In this document: positions 1-10,575 of the stretch, piece after piece
Layout of the letters: every line of letters begins with the position of its first letter
Position numbering within the stretch: the first letter of the stretch is position 1
DNA from: Pyrococcus horikoshii OT3
GTDB lineage: Archaea > Methanobacteriota_B > Thermococci > Thermococcales > Thermococcaceae
Assembly: GCF_000011105.1 (NCBI RefSeq)
Contig: NC_000961.1
Location: 1,536,662 to 1,600,661 of the forward strand
Direction: 5' to 3'
DNA length: 64,000 nucleotides
The notes under the pieces: model-generated
Told to the model about the DNA's origin: nothing
The model's input: only the letters and a program-made list of their open reading frames with translations
Databases searched by the model: none
Translations under genes and position numbers: made by a program

Positions 1-43
1 TCCCGACTCCTGGAATGCCCGTAATAATGACTACAAAGGGCAT
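1..43 (-). CDS. adkA: Adenylate kinase, N-terminus only (runs off the window)
   Basis: Only the first 14 codons lie in the window. They read MPFVVIITGIPGVG, the beta-1 strand and the start of the P-loop (GIPGVGKS/T) of archaeal-type adenylate kinase, which interconverts ATP, AMP and ADP. The ATG at 43 follows an AGGGGTGA ribosome binding site. It lies directly downstream of secY, its usual place at the end of the archaeal spc operon. The T/A-rich stretch at about 75-110 could hold a promoter of its own. The identification rests on the short motif plus gene order. Confidence 0.85.
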   Translation of the reverse strand, partial: MPFVVIITGIPGVG

Positions 44-120
44 TCTTCACCCCTAATCTTACAACCCTGAAAGTGTTTAAAATTATTATCCTTCAGAATT
101 TTAATAAAAAGGAAGAAAAT

Positions 121-1527
121 TCATCCTTTGAATAGCCTCCGCAAGGCTGGGAACATTTCCGTTATCTGTTCTCTTGCAATTTCTTCATAGAACCTGTAGA
201 GGATACCTACCGTCAGTAAGATTCCTGTTCCAGTTCCCAAAGCTCCCAGGAAATCAGCCAAGACTGATATCAGGGCAACTGTTAGAGATCCCCAAAACGT
301 TACATAAGGAATGTATTTTTGCAACACCCTCTCCAAAGTTCTTGGATCCCTCCTGAATCCTGGGATTTGCAAACCTGCTCTCTGCAACTGCCTTGCTATC
401 GTTCTTGCATCAAGACCCGTTAATTCTACCCACAGAAATCCAAAGAGCAGGCTGAATATTATAGTTAGTATCAGGTAAATTATTGCCCTTACTGGATTAT
501 CTATAACCGTGAATATGTTCCTCGGTGGAATTACATACAGCACGAATCCTCCTATAGGATTACCCGTTACTGGATCGAATCTACCTAACCAGGGATGTCC
601 AAATCTATCTAACACCCTAGCCCAAAGCTGTATATTTGCATACAAAGCGAAAGTTAATATTATCGGAATGTTACTAACATAGAGGAATTTAATTGGATAT
701 CTGCCCCTTATGGTGACCCCTCTATATCCAAGAGGTATTTCAACACGCATGCTCTCAAAGTACACTACCACGAGGAACACGATTATGGTTGCCGTGACAG
801 CTATCATGTCTGGAGCAGAACCACCTCTGTAAAGTGCTCCCTTGAGATCGCCATCCAAAATGTGCTGGATGAAGTATGGGATAGCTCCAACTATTGCCGG
901 CTTACCTGTTAGAGGATCTATTATATTAGGATCTGTCAGGGGGTTTAAACTTCTTGTCAATATTCTCTGAGAAACTCCAGCGGCTATAAATAAACTTATT
1001 CCACTACCTATTCCCCATTTACTTACGAGCTCATCTAACACTATAAGTATTATACCACCAAGAGCTAATTGTATTATCATCAATGTAGCAATCGTATAGG
1101 TTACATCGACACCTACCCTACCAAATGCTCCACCTAACACCCAGATAGCGGCCTCGAAGAAACACATGAACACAGAAAATACCCTTTGCAACGCTTGATA
1201 AAATCTTCTATCTTCAGGATTCGCCAGATCAAGCCTTATTAACTCAGAACCGACTAAAAGCTGAAGGATTATACCCGCGGTAACTATTGGACCTATTCCC
1301 AGGGTCAAAATTGATCCATTCCTACCTGCAAGAACTACTCTTAAAAATTGGAAGTAATCTTGGATCTTTTTAGGGATGCCATAAACTGGAATTTCGGCGA
1401 GTACATAGTATAACACAAGGGCAAGTCCAGTCCAAACAAACTTCTCCTTTAGGGGAACATGCTTTTTTGGTCTTTCGACTTCTGGAAACCATTTTTCCAT
1501 CGCGTAAATTACATCCCTTGCTCCCAT
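121..1527 (-). CDS. secY: Preprotein translocase subunit SecY
   Basis: Channel-forming subunit of the Sec translocon (archaeal SecYEbeta) in the cytoplasmic membrane. It passes unfolded secretory proteins and inserts membrane proteins. The 468 residues, normal for archaea, carry about ten hydrophobic segments. The plug/first-helix region (about residues 45-95), a large extracellular loop between segments 5 and 6 (about 200-245), and the cytoplasmic loop [16 protein letters not shown] near 395 that contacts the ribosome are typical. It is the penultimate cistron of the ribosomal super-operon, 33 bases after L15, with GGGTG before the ATG. Confidence 0.97.
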   Translation of the reverse strand: MGARDVIYAMEKWFPEVERPKKHVPLKEKFVWTGLALVLYYVLAEIPVYGIPKKIQDYFQFLRVVLAGRNGSILTLGIGPIVTAGIILQLLVGSELIRLDLANPEDRRFYQALQRVFSVFMCFFEAAIWVLGGAFGRVGVDVTYTIATLMIIQLALGGIILIVLDELVSKWGIGSGISLFIAAGVSQRILTRSLNPLTDPNIIDPLTGKPAIVGAIPYFIQHILDGDLKGALYRGGSAPDMIAVTATIIVFLVVVYFESMRVEIPLGYRGVTIRGRYPIKFLYVSNIPIILTFALYANIQLWARVLDRFGHPWLGRFDPVTGNPIGGFVLYVIPPRNIFTVIDNPVRAIIYLILTIIFSLLFGFLWVELTGLDARTIARQLQRAGLQIPGFRRDPRTLERVLQKYIPYVTFWGSLTVALISVLADFLGALGTGTGILLTVGILYRFYEEIAREQITEMFPALRRLFKG

Positions 1528-1560
1528 GACTCAACACCCTAAAAAATAAATTTTAGGAGG

Positions 1561-2004
1561 TTAAGCTAGTATTACTTCCCCTCCAGCTGCTTTAATTTTT
1601 TCTTCTGCTTTAGCCGAGAAAGCCTTAGCCTTAATGGTTAGAGGTCTCGTAAGCCTTCCAGTCCCCAGGACCTTGTCTGCAAATTGCGTTGTATCAACGA
1701 CTATTTTACCTTCCTCCTCGTATGCAATTCCCATCTGCAACAGATCCTCCAAATGCTCATCGATGAACTTCAGGGTAACGATCCTCACATCTCTCTGAAC
1801 TTCTGGAGGTCTTGAAAACCCTCTCTTCCCCAGATGGTCAGGAGCATACTTTATTGTCCACGTCCATTTACTTTTGTTTCTCTTCCCCGTTCCTGCCATC
1901 CCTCTGCCGCCTTTACTACCTCCTCCTCTGTGTTTCTTCTTACATCCCCATCCATGAGTGTGACTTCCACGAAGCTTTCTAACTTTCTTTCTCCTCCTTA
2001 TCAT
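1561..2004 (-). CDS. rpl15p: 50S ribosomal protein L15 (uL15)
   Basis: Large-subunit protein that binds 23S rRNA late in assembly. The 147 residues open with the basic, Gly-rich tail [20 protein letters not shown] and the loop [20 protein letters not shown], then a C-terminal globular part ending GGEVILA. The frame is open nine codons further upstream, but a GAGGTGGCGAGA binding site sits just before the ATG at 2004, so that start is used. It lies between L30 and SecY, as in other euryarchaea. Confidence 0.96.
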   Translation of the reverse strand: MIRRRKKVRKLRGSHTHGWGCKKKHRGGGSKGGRGMAGTGKRNKSKWTWTIKYAPDHLGKRGFSRPPEVQRDVRIVTLKFIDEHLEDLLQMGIAYEEEGKIVVDTTQFADKVLGTGRLTRPLTIKAKAFSAKAEEKIKAAGGEVILA

Positions 2005-2014
2005 TCTCGCCACC

Positions 2015-2482
2015 TCAGAGCATTCTCTCAATTAATTCATTTATTTTCTCGCCCCTATAACCGAGGGCCCCTCCTTCCTGGAATGATCTCTTCTTACTTC
2101 CCTTAAATCCTCCCCTTGGTGGATGAAGCCTAAAGACAGGTTTTAGATTCGGTAGGTCTTTAAGGCTCATCTCCCCATTTATTACCTTCTGAGCAAACTC
2201 CTCTATGGTCATACCAAGCTTCTCCTTAACGTATTCATCGGTCACTGGCTTGTTCCCTATTAATTTACCCCTCTTTCTGATTAACTTTGCGAGAGTTTCA
2301 GCGTTTATTTCACCCCATGTAATGTAGTCCTTAGCCTTTTGAAGCATACCAAGGTAACTAGGCGTGTCATCGACTATAACACAATGATTAACCCTGTGAA
2401 GTCTCAGCATTGCCAAGGTATCTCTGACTGGCCTCTTAACATTGACTCTACCCCTTATTCTTATCACTGCGAGTTTTGCCAT
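2015..2482 (-). CDS. rpl30p: 50S ribosomal protein L30 (uL30)
   Basis: Large-subunit protein of the L30/L7 family. At 155 residues it is the long archaeal/eukaryotic version: the conserved ferredoxin-like core ([20 protein letters not shown], then [13 protein letters not shown] near residue 30) is followed by a C-terminal extension with the [13 protein letters not shown] stretch near 118. Bacterial L30 is only about 60 residues. It lies between S5 and L15. Confidence 0.97.
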   Translation of the reverse strand: MAKLAVIRIRGRVNVKRPVRDTLAMLRLHRVNHCVIVDDTPSYLGMLQKAKDYITWGEINAETLAKLIRKRGKLIGNKPVTDEYVKEKLGMTIEEFAQKVINGEMSLKDLPNLKPVFRLHPPRGGFKGSKKRSFQEGGALGYRGEKINELIERML

Positions 2483-2493
2483 TATTTATCACC

Positions 2494-3204
2494 TCACTCT
2501 AAGGTGAAGCTGGTGGGCATTGCCCTACCAACGACTATTCCGTATCTCTCGATCATCTCAGGTGTAACAACTACTCTATTGGTATTATAAAGTGCATTGA
2601 ATACCGCCTTTGCAAAGTTTACTGTAGTTCTTGTTTCACCAAATGTTTGAGACCAGACATCTTGAATTCCAGCCAATCTTAAGATCTTCTTCCCGACGTC
2701 ACCTATAACGAGACCGAGACCTCTAGGCCCAGGAATTAGCCTAACTCTTACACTTCCCTCCTTACCCTCCACTGCAAATGGTACCGAGTGAGGCCTTCTA
2801 CATCTGCACTCCCAGGAACCACAACCTCTCTTTATCTCGATTATGTTCAGTTTAGCGTAATTTATGGCCTTCCTTATTGCAATTCCGACTTCCCTTCCGT
2901 GTCCTATTCCTAAGCCAACGTAACCATCCCTGTTCCCAACGGCCGCGAGAACCCTAAATCTTACCCTTCTACCACTGTCAGTCATTCTAACCGTTAATGC
3001 AATATCTATGATCTCCTGGTTCTCCCTAGCGTTTACTTCAGGTAACAAGACGTCAATTATTTCAGGTTCCTTGATCTGGTAACCCCTTCTGAATATCTCA
3101 TGAATGTCAGTTATCTGGCCCTCCTTAACGAGCATGCCAAGCTTTGTTCTCGGTTGCCACTCATCTAAAACCCTCTTTGCATATTCTTTCCAATCTTGGC
3201 TCAT
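2494..3204 (-). CDS. rps5p: 30S ribosomal protein S5 (uS5)
   Basis: Small-subunit protein near the mRNA entry site, involved in decoding accuracy and unwinding. It has 236 residues. The N-terminal double-stranded-RNA-binding-like domain (about 60-130, with [18 protein letters not shown]) precedes the C-terminal S5 domain (about 145-215, [16 protein letters not shown]). The L18 stop codon overlaps this ATG by four bases, which implies translational coupling. Confidence 0.97.
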   Translation of the reverse strand: MSQDWKEYAKRVLDEWQPRTKLGMLVKEGQITDIHEIFRRGYQIKEPEIIDVLLPEVNARENQEIIDIALTVRMTDSGRRVRFRVLAAVGNRDGYVGLGIGHGREVGIAIRKAINYAKLNIIEIKRGCGSWECRCRRPHSVPFAVEGKEGSVRVRLIPGPRGLGLVIGDVGKKILRLAGIQDVWSQTFGETRTTVNFAKAVFNALYNTNRVVVTPEMIERYGIVVGRAMPTSFTLE

Positions 3205-3812
3205 TCTCTCGCCCCCTCACTTTCAAACTTCTCAATTATTCTCGCCTTAACCTCTTCAAAATGTTCAGGAAGCTTTTCAGGATCGAGACCCTTCTCAAGG
3301 TAACCACCAAACTGCCTTCTAAATCTATCTTCATCCTGTTCCTTAAGCATCCTAGCGTATTCAGCTATATGCTCTCCTCTTATTCTGTAATCCTCTGGAA
3401 ATATCTCTGGACTGTGAGGAACGTTAAGACCGGCATCTATGGCACCTTTAAGTACAGCGAATATTGAGCTCCCCCTAACTGGAGGGTGCAACCCTATATC
3501 AAGGATTGCTTCTTCGATACCTGCCTTCTTCGCTTTATAACCGATCAGTAAACCCAGGAGGTAAGCCGATGGAGTATTTCCGCAATGCCCCTTCCATCCA
3601 AAATCTCTTATTAGCTCCCTAGTATGGGCTGAAACTAAGGTTCTATCTCCCTTTGGGTCGTAAACTATTATTTGAGCAATATGATGATTGAGGCTTTTTC
3701 TGACAACTAACCTAGGCTTACCTGATTTAAGTAGCTTCAGCCTCTTTCTATAGTTAGTTTTCCCTTCTCTCCTTCTCCTGAAGGGAACCCTATACCTAGG
3801 ACCGTGAGCCAT
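3201..3812 (-). CDS. rpl18p: 50S ribosomal protein L18 (uL18, L5e type)
   Basis: Binds 5S rRNA and, with L5, anchors it in the central protuberance. The 203 residues match the archaeal L18/eukaryotic L5 family: [20 protein letters not shown] at the start, [19 protein letters not shown] near 75-95. A GTG three codons upstream is in frame but is part of the GAGGTGA binding site, so the ATG at 3812 is taken. The stop overlaps S5. Confidence 0.96.
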   Translation of the reverse strand: MAHGPRYRVPFRRRREGKTNYRKRLKLLKSGKPRLVVRKSLNHHIAQIIVYDPKGDRTLVSAHTRELIRDFGWKGHCGNTPSAYLLGLLIGYKAKKAGIEEAILDIGLHPPVRGSSIFAVLKGAIDAGLNVPHSPEIFPEDYRIRGEHIAEYARMLKEQDEDRFRRQFGGYLEKGLDPEKLPEHFEEVKARIIEKFESEGARE

Positions 3813-3822
3813 TTTTCTCACC

Positions 3823-4275
3823 TCACTTCTTCAATAAACCATGCTCCTCAAGGAATAGATAGAGCTGGTGTTTGTTCTTAAATTGACCTCCCTTAGCCCT
3901 TATGTAGAGCATTCTATACGTCTTCCTATCGATTTTCTTTTGCTCCTTGAGCTTCCTAAGTTCTCTTCTAAGGGCCCTTATCGTCTTAATCCAAAGCTCC
4001 TTCTTACCCATTCTTGCCGTCTTCTTACCTTTCCTACTTCCAGGACCTCTGTGTCTCCCTTTCTTCTTCTGTTCATGCCTTATCCTAGCCCTATATCTGC
4101 TCTGCCCCTCTATGGGTTTTTTCCTTATGACCCCTTCCTTAATAAGCCTCCTAATATCTTCCCTCGTTATCGCGGAAGCAACTTCATCAACCTTCTCAGG
4201 ATCGATCCACACCCTATTCTCGCCACACTTCAGGAGCTCAGCAGCTATCCTCCTCTGCATTTTCAAGGTATTCAT
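3823..4275 (-). CDS. rpl19e: 50S ribosomal protein L19e
   Basis: Large-subunit protein found only in archaea and eukaryotes. It spans several rRNA domains with long basic helices. The 150 residues show the conserved opening ([26 protein letters not shown]), a very basic linker ([19 protein letters not shown] near 71-90) and a helical tail. The ATG follows GAGGTGGGAGT. It sits between L32e and L18. Confidence 0.96.
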   Translation of the reverse strand: MNTLKMQRRIAAELLKCGENRVWIDPEKVDEVASAITREDIRRLIKEGVIRKKPIEGQSRYRARIRHEQKKKGRHRGPGSRKGKKTARMGKKELWIKTIRALRRELRKLKEQKKIDRKTYRMLYIRAKGGQFKNKHQLYLFLEEHGLLKK

Positions 4276-4284
4276 ACTCCCACC

Positions 4285-4677
4285 TCACAACCTAGGATTA
4301 AGGACTTTGATTCCCAATTCTTCAGCTCTCTTCAATATCTCAATTCTCTTCTTCTTGCCAACTGTGTGAGCTATCCTTGCCGCTTGCCTTCTGGGATCTA
4401 GTCTTTCAAGCTCCTTGACATTGTGAATGAGAACTTCTTCATAACCACTTGGATGCAATCCCCTGACTAACCTCGGAGAGCTCCAACCTATGCTAGGGGA
4501 TCTTGGCTTACCCTTAAGCTTAAGCCTCATCTTACTGTCAATACCCTTGGGCCTCCTCCATTTAGGATCGTTCTTAAACTTGGGATACCTCCACCACTCT
4601 TGCCTCAGGAATCTAGGCTTCTTTCTCTTGAGCCTCGCCCTCACCTTTAAGAGCCTCTTAAACTCCCTCTCATTCAT
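4285..4677 (-). CDS. rpl32e: 50S ribosomal protein L32e
   Basis: Archaeal/eukaryotic-specific large-subunit protein of 130 residues. The central signature is clear: [20 protein letters not shown] (about 24-43) followed by [13 protein letters not shown] and then [18 protein letters not shown]. The protein is strongly basic. It lies ten bases from its neighbours L6 and L19e in the spc part of the operon. Confidence 0.96.
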   Translation of the reverse strand: MNEREFKRLLKVRARLKRKKPRFLRQEWWRYPKFKNDPKWRRPKGIDSKMRLKLKGKPRSPSIGWSSPRLVRGLHPSGYEEVLIHNVKELERLDPRRQAARIAHTVGKKKRIEILKRAEELGIKVLNPRL

Positions 4678-4687
4678 TTATCTCACC

Positions 4688-5242
4688 TCAGAAAGTTATT
4701 GGCTTTCCGGCTTTCTCAACTATGTAAATTCCATCCTGGAATACTCTTCTATCCCATTTTGTGATCCTAGTGGCCTGCTCTATATTTGCAGCGGTTTGAC
4801 CGGTAGCTTCTTTATCAATCCCCTCAACTATTATTTCCTGACCCTTGACCTTCACGGTGACCCCAGGTAGTATCTTAGCCCTTCTTGGAGCTTTCTCGCC
4901 CAGGAAGTTCTCTATTATAACTTCATCACCCTGAACTTTCACCGTTATTGGGAAGTGGCTGTAGACAACCTTAAGCTTGTACGTAAAGCCTTCTGTGACT
5001 CCCTTTATCATGTTGTTTATATGGGCCTTGAACGTCCTAACTATAGCTACGTCTTTTCTCCTGGGGAAATCCTTGTATATTACCACTTTCCCATCTTCCA
5101 CGAATATCTTTACTCCAGGCCAAAATAGCTTCTTTTCAACTTCTCCCTTTGGTCCTTTAACTTTAACATTATAATCCTGAACACTAACCTCGACGCCCTC
5201 TGGAATTTCAATTTCCTCCCTAATCCATGCATCAACTGGCAT
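4688..5242 (-). CDS. rpl6p: 50S ribosomal protein L6 (uL6)
   Basis: Large-subunit protein near the factor-binding/sarcin-ricin region. Its 184 residues form two related beta-rich domains (about 10-85 and 90-180), archaeal type, starting [19 protein letters not shown]. The in-frame GTG nine bases upstream belongs to the GAGGTGA binding site, so the start is the ATG at 5242. It lies between S8 and L32e. Confidence 0.96.
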
Positions 5243-5252
5243 TTCTCTCACC

Positions 5253-5645
5253 TCAGTAGACGTATGCTATTAACCTTCCACCAATTCCCCTATCTCTAGC
5301 CTCTTTGTGGCTCATAACTCCCTGGGAAGTTGAAACTATTAGGATTCCAAACTCGAATGCTGGGAGGAATCTCTTTTCCCACTTCTCGTATTCAGTGGCT
5401 TTAACTGGGAATCTTGGTTTTATAGCCCCCGCCTTGTTTATCCTACCTAATAGCTGAACCCTATAAACGCCAGCCCTTCCGTCGTCTATGAACTCGAATT
5501 CCCCGATATATCCGTACTTTTGCATCACTCTTAGCACTTCTCCGATGAGCTTTGAAGCTGGCTTTATGTATATCTCTCTCTTTCCAACCCTCTCACTATT
5601 TGTTATGTGGGAAAGGGCATTCGCAAGTGGATCTAGTAGCGTCAT
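5253..5645 (-). CDS. rps8p: 30S ribosomal protein S8 (uS8)
   Basis: Primary 16S rRNA-binding protein of the central domain. The 130 residues include the N-terminal [18 protein letters not shown] and the C-terminal family signature [19 protein letters not shown] (about 105-123). It lies 10 bases before L6 and 9 bases after S14. Confidence 0.97.
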
Positions 5646-5654
5646 CTTATCACC

Positions 5655-5825
5655 TCACTCATACTTTCTGAAGCCAAGCTTGGGTGCTACCTCTCTGAAG
5701 CAGTGCCTGCACAACATTAAACCATGAATCCTAATAATAGGACCATATTGACCGCACCTAATACATCTTCTCGCACCCTTACCAAACTTTCTAGGTTTTC
5801 TCTTATTATAATCAGCTTTCGCCAT
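5655..5825 (-). CDS. rps14p: 30S ribosomal protein S14, zinc-ribbon type (uS14)
   Basis: A short gene in the gap between L5 and S8, read directly from the sequence. The 56 residues start [20 protein letters not shown] and contain two CxxC pairs (Cys21/Cys24 in CIRCG and Cys39/Cys42 in CRHC) that bind zinc, ending FRKYE. S14 binds the 16S 3' major domain in the 30S head. Length, zinc ligands and gene order all fit archaeal S14. Confidence 0.96.
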
Positions 5826-5830
5826 CTACC

Positions 5831-6397
5831 TCACCCCTCCTCCTCAACTATCTCAACTCCAAATTCCTCCATCATATAAAGCATTCCCTCTTCCTTCGTT
5901 AACTTGTGTCTAGTTGGTATTCTAGCCCTCTTTCTTTTCCTTCTTGCAACCCTGAATCCAGGTCTTTCTAGAGTTACGCACACATCCATCCCAAAGATGC
6001 CAATCTCAGGATCGTATTCAACTCCAGGTATGTTTATATGCTCCTCAATTCCGAAACAAACATTGCCATGTTCATCAAAGCTTGAAGCCTTAAGTTTGTA
6101 ATCTACAGCTGCCAGTAACCTTTTTAGCATCTCATAAGCCTTTGGCCCTCTCAATGTAACTTTAACTGCTATTGGCTCGCCTCTTCTAATTCCGAAGTCC
6201 CTATTGGTCTTCTTTGCCTTTCTCCTGATTGGTTTTTGCCCAGTTAATCTCTGCAACATTATTTCAGCCTTTGTAAGTCTCTCACCACTCTCCCCAACAC
6301 CTATATTGATCGTCACCTTCTGGATTCTTGGCCTTCTCATTGGATGAGCTTCCCAGTCGGCTAAAATTTCTTCCCTATTCGGTATTGATACTGGCAT
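5831..6397 (-). CDS. rpl5p: 50S ribosomal protein L5 (uL5)
   Basis: Binds 5S rRNA and contacts the P-site tRNA in the central protuberance, together with L18. Of 188 residues, the core motif [20 protein letters not shown] (about 21-40) and the [20 protein letters not shown] segment (about 118-137) are typical. It lies between S4e and S14, five bases from the latter. Confidence 0.97.
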   Translation of the reverse strand: MPVSIPNREEILADWEAHPMRRPRIQKVTINIGVGESGERLTKAEIMLQRLTGQKPIRRKAKKTNRDFGIRRGEPIAVKVTLRGPKAYEMLKRLLAAVDYKLKASSFDEHGNVCFGIEEHINIPGVEYDPEIGIFGMDVCVTLERPGFRVARRKRKRARIPTRHKLTKEEGMLYMMEEFGVEIVEEEG

Positions 6398-6407
6398 TTA
6401 GATCACC

Positions 6408-7139
6408 TCATGGAAGCGATATCTTTGGCTTATCCTTGCCAACGACGAAAGCGTACTCTTTTAGCGTATCGAACAGCTCACCCTCTTCGTCTTCAATGGT
6501 CACAACATCTGGCCATCCCATTGGGAACTTCTTGATCTCGACTATCCTTCCCTTCCTGGCAACGTTCTTACCCTGGGTTACGAAAACGTAAGCACCCTTT
6601 TCAAATGGTAGAACCTCCATTATCTCCCTCTCTGGAACTTTCATGAGAACAGTATAGGATGTGAAGTAGTTATCTTTCTCAGTAAGTGGTATCAAGTGAT
6701 TAGTTCCATCATGAAAGTTTAACTGCACCTTGGCCCCTTTCACCATTCTCTTATTCCTAATCCTTAGAGGTTTGATGTTCGCTTCTTCTTCACTTATTGG
6801 GTGAAGGACTAGCTTTCCAATCCTGTTTGGTAGAACTCTATAATGCTCTCCCGTTTCGGGAATTGAAACTACATCCATAATTCCAACTGGGAACTTGTAA
6901 TCCTTTCTTACCTTACCATCCACAAGGAACTTACCCTCATTAAGGATCTTTCTAGCTTCTCTAGCGGTCTTAGCATAGCCAAGGTAATCCCTAACTATAT
7001 ATAGCAGGGGAATTGACGTTCTCATGTTGTGTGGTCCTGGTCTCGGCCTTACGGCCCACTTGTAAGCTTTCCTCTCAATATACCAAGATGAAGGAGCGGC
7101 AAGCCTCTTAAGATGCCTCTTGGGACCTTTTCTCGCCAT
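6408..7139 (-). CDS. rps4e: 30S ribosomal protein S4e
   Basis: Archaeal/eukaryotic small-subunit protein of 243 residues. Domains in order: a basic N-terminus ([16 protein letters not shown]), an S4-type RNA-binding domain (about 40-105, with [20 protein letters not shown]), a central S4e domain, and a C-terminal KOW-like segment (about 175-215). Its ATG overlaps the L24 stop by one base. Confidence 0.97.
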   Translation of the reverse strand: MARKGPKRHLKRLAAPSSWYIERKAYKWAVRPRPGPHNMRTSIPLLYIVRDYLGYAKTAREARKILNEGKFLVDGKVRKDYKFPVGIMDVVSIPETGEHYRVLPNRIGKLVLHPISEEEANIKPLRIRNKRMVKGAKVQLNFHDGTNHLIPLTEKDNYFTSYTVLMKVPEREIMEVLPFEKGAYVFVTQGKNVARKGRIVEIKKFPMGWPDVVTIEDEEGELFDTLKEYAFVVGKDKPKISLP

Positions 7140-7504
7140 TATCCAGCCCTCCTTTCAATTATTTTCTTTCTCTTCTCATCATCAAGGTTCAACTCAATTA
7201 TCATGACATTTGAGGGGTGAATTGGATAGAATACCTCAGTTCCATTAACCTTCCTCAATGTTACTCCTTCCACGTAGATCCTATACCTCTTCAAGTCAAC
7301 TTCGACAACCTTTCCCTCATAGCCCTTAAAGTCGCCCCTCATTATCCTCACTTTGTCCCCAACCCTTACCGGAAGGTTCCTCACCTTATATTTCTCCCTA
7401 AGTTCCTTACTTAGTGGAGCGGACATCATCTTCTGTCTAACATGGAGAGGAGCATTGTACAGGAATTTCCTCTGCTTTCTTGGTTGCTTTGAATTCATTT
7501 TCAT
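7139..7504 (-). CDS. rpl24p: 50S ribosomal protein L24 (uL24)
   Basis: Early assembly protein near the polypeptide exit. The 121 residues contain a KOW domain (about 45-80: [19 protein letters not shown]). The frame extends three codons upstream to a GTG inside the GAGGTGA binding site, so the ATG at 7504 is used. A second ATG lies two codons later and cannot be excluded. The stop overlaps the S4e start. Confidence 0.95.
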   Translation of the reverse strand: MKMNSKQPRKQRKFLYNAPLHVRQKMMSAPLSKELREKYKVRNLPVRVGDKVRIMRGDFKGYEGKVVEVDLKRYRIYVEGVTLRKVNGTEVFYPIHPSNVMIIELNLDDEKRKKIIERRAG

Positions 7505-7514
7505 AATCCTCACC

Positions 7515-7940
7515 TCAAACTATTATGCTCGCAATGCTACCAATCCTAACCCATTTCTCAGCGGCTTCTCTAGCTACGGGACCCCTTATTTCAGTTCCCC
7601 TGGGAACACCCTCAGGGGTTACAATTACCGCTGCATTATCCTCAAACTTAACCCTCATGCCGTCAAGCCTTCTATATTCCTTTCTTTGTCTGATTATCAC
7701 GGCCCTAACCACTTGGTGTCTCATGTCTGGCCTACCTTTTTTAACCGTCGCAACCACCATGTCTCCAACTCCAGCTGAAGCTAACCTCCTTCTAGTTCCA
7801 TGGTACTCAACAACACCAATGACCTGAATTACCTTGGCCCCACTATTGTCTGCAACCGTTAAATAAGCTCCAATTGGTATTGCTCTAGTTGGCCTTACAG
7901 GTGATATTCCCCTTGTAGCACCCGCACCCTTCTTGGCCAT
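7515..7940 (-). CDS. rpl14p: 50S ribosomal protein L14 (uL14)
   Basis: Interface protein of the large subunit. The 141 residues include [20 protein letters not shown] (about 27-46) and the signature [20 protein letters not shown]. The in-frame GTG nine bases upstream is part of the GAGGTGA site, so the start is taken at [11 protein letters not shown]. It lies between S17 and L24. Confidence 0.96.
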   Translation of the reverse strand: MAKKGAGATRGISPVRPTRAIPIGAYLTVADNSGAKVIQVIGVVEYHGTRRRLASAGVGDMVVATVKKGRPDMRHQVVRAVIIRQRKEYRRLDGMRVKFEDNAAVIVTPEGVPRGTEIRGPVAREAAEKWVRIGSIASIIV

Positions 7941-7945
7941 TGAAA

Positions 7946-8287
7946 TCACCTCCTCTCCTCAGCTCTCTCTAGAACGGCAACTACGACAAAGTGCTTGGTC
8001 TTGCTCAAAGGCCTTGTCTCCGCTATCAAAACTCTATCTCCAACCTTAGCATTGATGCACGGTGGGTTGTGAGCATGGATCCTGCTCCTTCTAAGCTCAT
8101 ACCTTTCATATTTTTTCAAGTAGTGGTAGTATTGTCTTTCAACGGTTACTGTTTTCCTCGGCTTGTCACTAATAACTATTCCCTCGAATACTCTACCATG
8201 TATCTTAAGGTGCCCATGCCAGGGACACTTTGGATCATCACACTTTTCAGCAGGAGGTTGGATTCTTAAACCGATATCTCTCACCAT
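7946..8287 (-). CDS. rps17p: 30S ribosomal protein S17 (uS17)
   Basis: Primary 16S rRNA-binding OB-fold protein. The 113 residues of the archaeal form start [20 protein letters not shown] and include the S17 signature near the C-terminus ([19 protein letters not shown]). The upstream in-frame GTG is in the GAGGTGG binding site. The first bases overlap the end of the Rpp29 gene by seven. Confidence 0.95.
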   Translation of the reverse strand: MVRDIGLRIQPPAEKCDDPKCPWHGHLKIHGRVFEGIVISDKPRKTVTVERQYYHYLKKYERYELRRSRIHAHNPPCINAKVGDRVLIAETRPLSKTKHFVVVAVLERAEERR

Positions 8288-8664
8288 TTTTTCCACCTCT
8301 TTTTCAGTCTCATCTCAGGTCTGCCAACCAATCTTTCCCCGGGTATTTTAATCTTTGTCCCATCATCAGCCTCGAACTCAAATATACATACATCCTTAGG
8401 GACTTTCCAAATTCTGTCTCCAGCTATCACTAACATGTTTCTGGTCTCATCAATTACGTAACCTTCAATCCCTACGAATGCTGGATGCGTAGAGCCAACT
8501 ATCCTGACCCTCAATCCTATGAGCTCATGCCAAATTATATTTCTTCTCGTTACTCTACCTCTATGAGCTCCTCTGAAAATCCAAGTTCTGCCAATAATTT
8601 CTTGATACGATCCCTGTGATCTCCTTGTAGCTCTATTCTTCCGTTCTTTGCTGTTCCGCCGCAT
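8281..8664 (-). CDS. rnp1: Ribonuclease P protein component 1 (Rpp29/POP4)
   Basis: Protein subunit of the RNA-based RNase P that matures tRNA 5' ends. The 127-residue reading includes an Sm-like barrel (about 46-115: [20 protein letters not shown], then [15 protein letters not shown]). The sequence agrees with my recollection of P. horikoshii Ph1771p. The first 38 codons overlap the end of the aIF1 gene by 115 bases, and no ATG downstream of the overlap would give a shorter product. The exact start is therefore the uncertain point. The N-terminal 35 residues are basic and look disordered. Confidence 0.92.
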   Translation of the reverse strand: MRRNSKERKNRATRRSQGSYQEIIGRTWIFRGAHRGRVTRRNIIWHELIGLRVRIVGSTHPAFVGIEGYVIDETRNMLVIAGDRIWKVPKDVCIFEFEADDGTKIKIPGERLVGRPEMRLKKRWKKW

Positions 8665-8849
8665 GCCAACTTCGCCTTGAGCTTCTTTGCTATTTCCTCC
8701 AGATCAAACTCTTTCTCATCGATCCCCTCGATTATTGTCTTGACTTTTCCGTACCTTGCCCTTTCTATGTATACCTTAATTCTCTGTTGCTCCTTTAGGA
8801 CTTCTTTAAAGAGCATTTCATCCAACGGATTTACTATCCTAGGCACCAA
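8550..8849 (-). CDS. Translation initiation factor aIF1 (SUI1 family)
   Basis: SUI1/eIF1 homologue of 99 residues that checks start-codon selection on the 30S subunit. The family core is present: [20 protein letters not shown] (about 24-43) and [20 protein letters not shown] (about 57-76), ending LIEVE. It is embedded in the ribosomal operon between L29 and Rpp29 and overlaps the latter by 115 bases. The ATG follows L29 by nine bases. Confidence 0.94.
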   Translation of the reverse strand: MVPRIVNPLDEMLFKEVLKEQQRIKVYIERARYGKVKTIIEGIDEKEFDLEEIAKKLKAKLACGGTAKNGRIELQGDHRDRIKKLLAELGFSEELIEVE

Positions 8850-8858
8850 ACACCACCT

Positions 8859-9065
8859 TCACTTTTTCCCCATTTCCCTCAATTTTTCCTTCTTTATTGT
8901 CAGGAGGCGGGCTATATCCCTTCTCAAGTTCCTAATAACCATCGGATTTTCAAGGGAGGTACCCATAGTAAGCATTCCCCTTTCCTTAGCAAGTTGAAGC
9001 CTCAACTCCCTAATTTTAGCATCTATCTCCTCAATACTCATCTCCCTAATCTCACTCGGCTTCAT
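8859..9065 (-). CDS. rpl29p: 50S ribosomal protein L29 (uL29)
   Basis: Small helical hairpin protein at the tunnel exit, a docking site for chaperones and SRP. The 68 residues begin [20 protein letters not shown] and include the signature [20 protein letters not shown] (about 42-61). It overlaps the end of S3 by 14 bases. Confidence 0.96.
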   Translation of the reverse strand: MKPSEIREMSIEEIDAKIRELRLQLAKERGMLTMGTSLENPMVIRNLRRDIARLLTIKKEKLREMGKK

Positions 9066-9684
9066 TGGTGCTCACCTCTTCCTCTGCTGGCTTCTCTACG
9101 ATTTCGATCTCATCCGGTAGCCTTGCATCTGGAGGCATTATGGCAACCTTAACTCCGATAACTCCCAGTTTCAGCAGGGCTTGGGCATATCCCTTGCTCA
9201 CTAGAGTTTCAGCAGGGTTACCGACCTTTGCTAAGTATCCCTGGTAAAACCTTACGCTCTTAGCCCTCTCTCCAGTTAGCTTTCCGCTGAGTCTTATCTC
9301 TACGCCTCTCGCTCCATTGTTCATTATAGCCCTCATTGCAGAATAGGCGGCCCTTCTAAAATGTATTCCCCTCTCAAGGGCCTGGGCTATTCTAACTGCC
9401 TGAACCTTTGCATTAAGGTAGGGGTTCTTTATCTCCTGAACATCGATCTGTGGATTTTCTAAGCCAAACTGTCTCTCTAAGATTCTAGTAAGTTCTCTTA
9501 TTCTCCTTCCACCCCTACCTATGACGTAACCGGGATTAGCAGCAAATATTATTACCTTAGTTCCAAGGGGAGTCTTCTTTATGTCCAATCCACCATAACC
9601 TGCTCTTCTAAGCTCTTTTTCTAAAAATTCGTCGATGAGCATCTCTTTAACAGCTTCGCGAATGAAGTACCTCTCAATTGCCAT
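9052..9684 (-). CDS. rps3p: 30S ribosomal protein S3 (uS3)
   Basis: Head protein at the mRNA entry channel. The 210 residues have a type-2 KH domain (about 17-90, with the GxxG-bearing [17 protein letters not shown]) and the S3 C-terminal domain (about 90-190: [20 protein letters not shown]). The start is [12 protein letters not shown] after GGAGGTGAACTC, eight codons into the longer open frame. Confidence 0.96.
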   Translation of the reverse strand: MAIERYFIREAVKEMLIDEFLEKELRRAGYGGLDIKKTPLGTKVIIFAANPGYVIGRGGRRIRELTRILERQFGLENPQIDVQEIKNPYLNAKVQAVRIAQALERGIHFRRAAYSAMRAIMNNGARGVEIRLSGKLTGERAKSVRFYQGYLAKVGNPAETLVSKGYAQALLKLGVIGVKVAIMPPDARLPDEIEIVEKPAEEEVSTNEAE

Positions 9685-9688
9685 GAGT

Positions 9689-10156
9689 TCACCTCCTAAT
9701 TTCCTCAACTACTACCTCTATGTGAGTCGTCTGCTCGTTGAATGGAGTTGCCCTTCCAAATGCCCTCGGATACCATCCCCTAAGTACGGGTCCTCTGTGA
9801 GCAGCGATATGAATTATCTTCAACTTATCAGGATCAAGACCCTTTTGCTCAGCGTTATTCTTCGCATTCAATAGAACTTTCTTTATGGCCTTTGCAACTT
9901 TAACAGGATATCTTCCCGGACCAAACCCTTTTCCTGGCTTGTGTCCTTGGCTATCGTTGTAACGCCTAAGCGGAACGGGCCTCTTTAGGGCTATGACTTC
10001 ATCCAGATATCTTAGTGCATCATTTAGCATCATTCCCCTCAGCTCTCTGCATACTTCAACTGCAAGTTTTGGTGAAATTCTAAGATCTCTACCACTCGCC
10101 CTCGCCATCCTTTCAGGATCAAAATTTTGGAAAGAGTAGCCAAAGCGCTTGCCCAT
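9689..10156 (-). CDS. rpl22p: 50S ribosomal protein L22 (uL22)
   Basis: Lines the peptide exit tunnel. The 155 residues start [20 protein letters not shown] and carry the C-terminal hairpin signature with [20 protein letters not shown] (about 111-130). It lies four bases before the S3 start and ten bases after S19. Confidence 0.96.
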   Translation of the reverse strand: MGKRFGYSFQNFDPERMARASGRDLRISPKLAVEVCRELRGMMLNDALRYLDEVIALKRPVPLRRYNDSQGHKPGKGFGPGRYPVKVAKAIKKVLLNAKNNAEQKGLDPDKLKIIHIAAHRGPVLRGWYPRAFGRATPFNEQTTHIEVVVEEIRR

Positions 10157-10166
10157 CTAAACCACC

Positions 10167-10565
10167 TCACTTGACTGCAACGAACATTGAAGATCTTGTA
10201 GCTCCAATACCAGGAGCTCCATGCTGTACCCTCTTTCTAGTTGGAGCGAACTCTCCAAGGTAATGGCCGATCATCTCAGGCTTTATTTCTACAGGAACGA
10301 ACTCTTTTCCATTGTGCACGTATATCGTCAATCCCACCATCTCTGGAAGGATTATCATATCTCTACAGTGGGTTCTTATTGGCTTGTTATACTTCCCTTT
10401 CTTTGCGAGTCTTATCTTCCTCAAAAGCTTCTTCTGCTCCGGAGTAAGCCCTCTTCTAAGGCTTCTCCTCTGTCTAGCTGGCAATAGCCTAGCTAATTCT
10501 TCAAGGGACATGTTCATCAACTGCTCAAGGGTATAACCGCGATATCTAAACTCCTTCCTCGCCAT
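10167..10565 (-). CDS. rps19p: 30S ribosomal protein S19 (uS19)
   Basis: Head protein that contacts S13 and tRNA. The 132 residues are the archaeal/S15e form. The C-terminal signature [20 protein letters not shown] (about 88-107) is followed by [19 protein letters not shown]. It lies between L2 and L22. Confidence 0.97.
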   Translation of the reverse strand: MARKEFRYRGYTLEQLMNMSLEELARLLPARQRRSLRRGLTPEQKKLLRKIRLAKKGKYNKPIRTHCRDMIILPEMVGLTIYVHNGKEFVPVEIKPEMIGHYLGEFAPTRKRVQHGAPGIGATRSSMFVAVK

Positions 10566-10575
10566 CTACACCACC

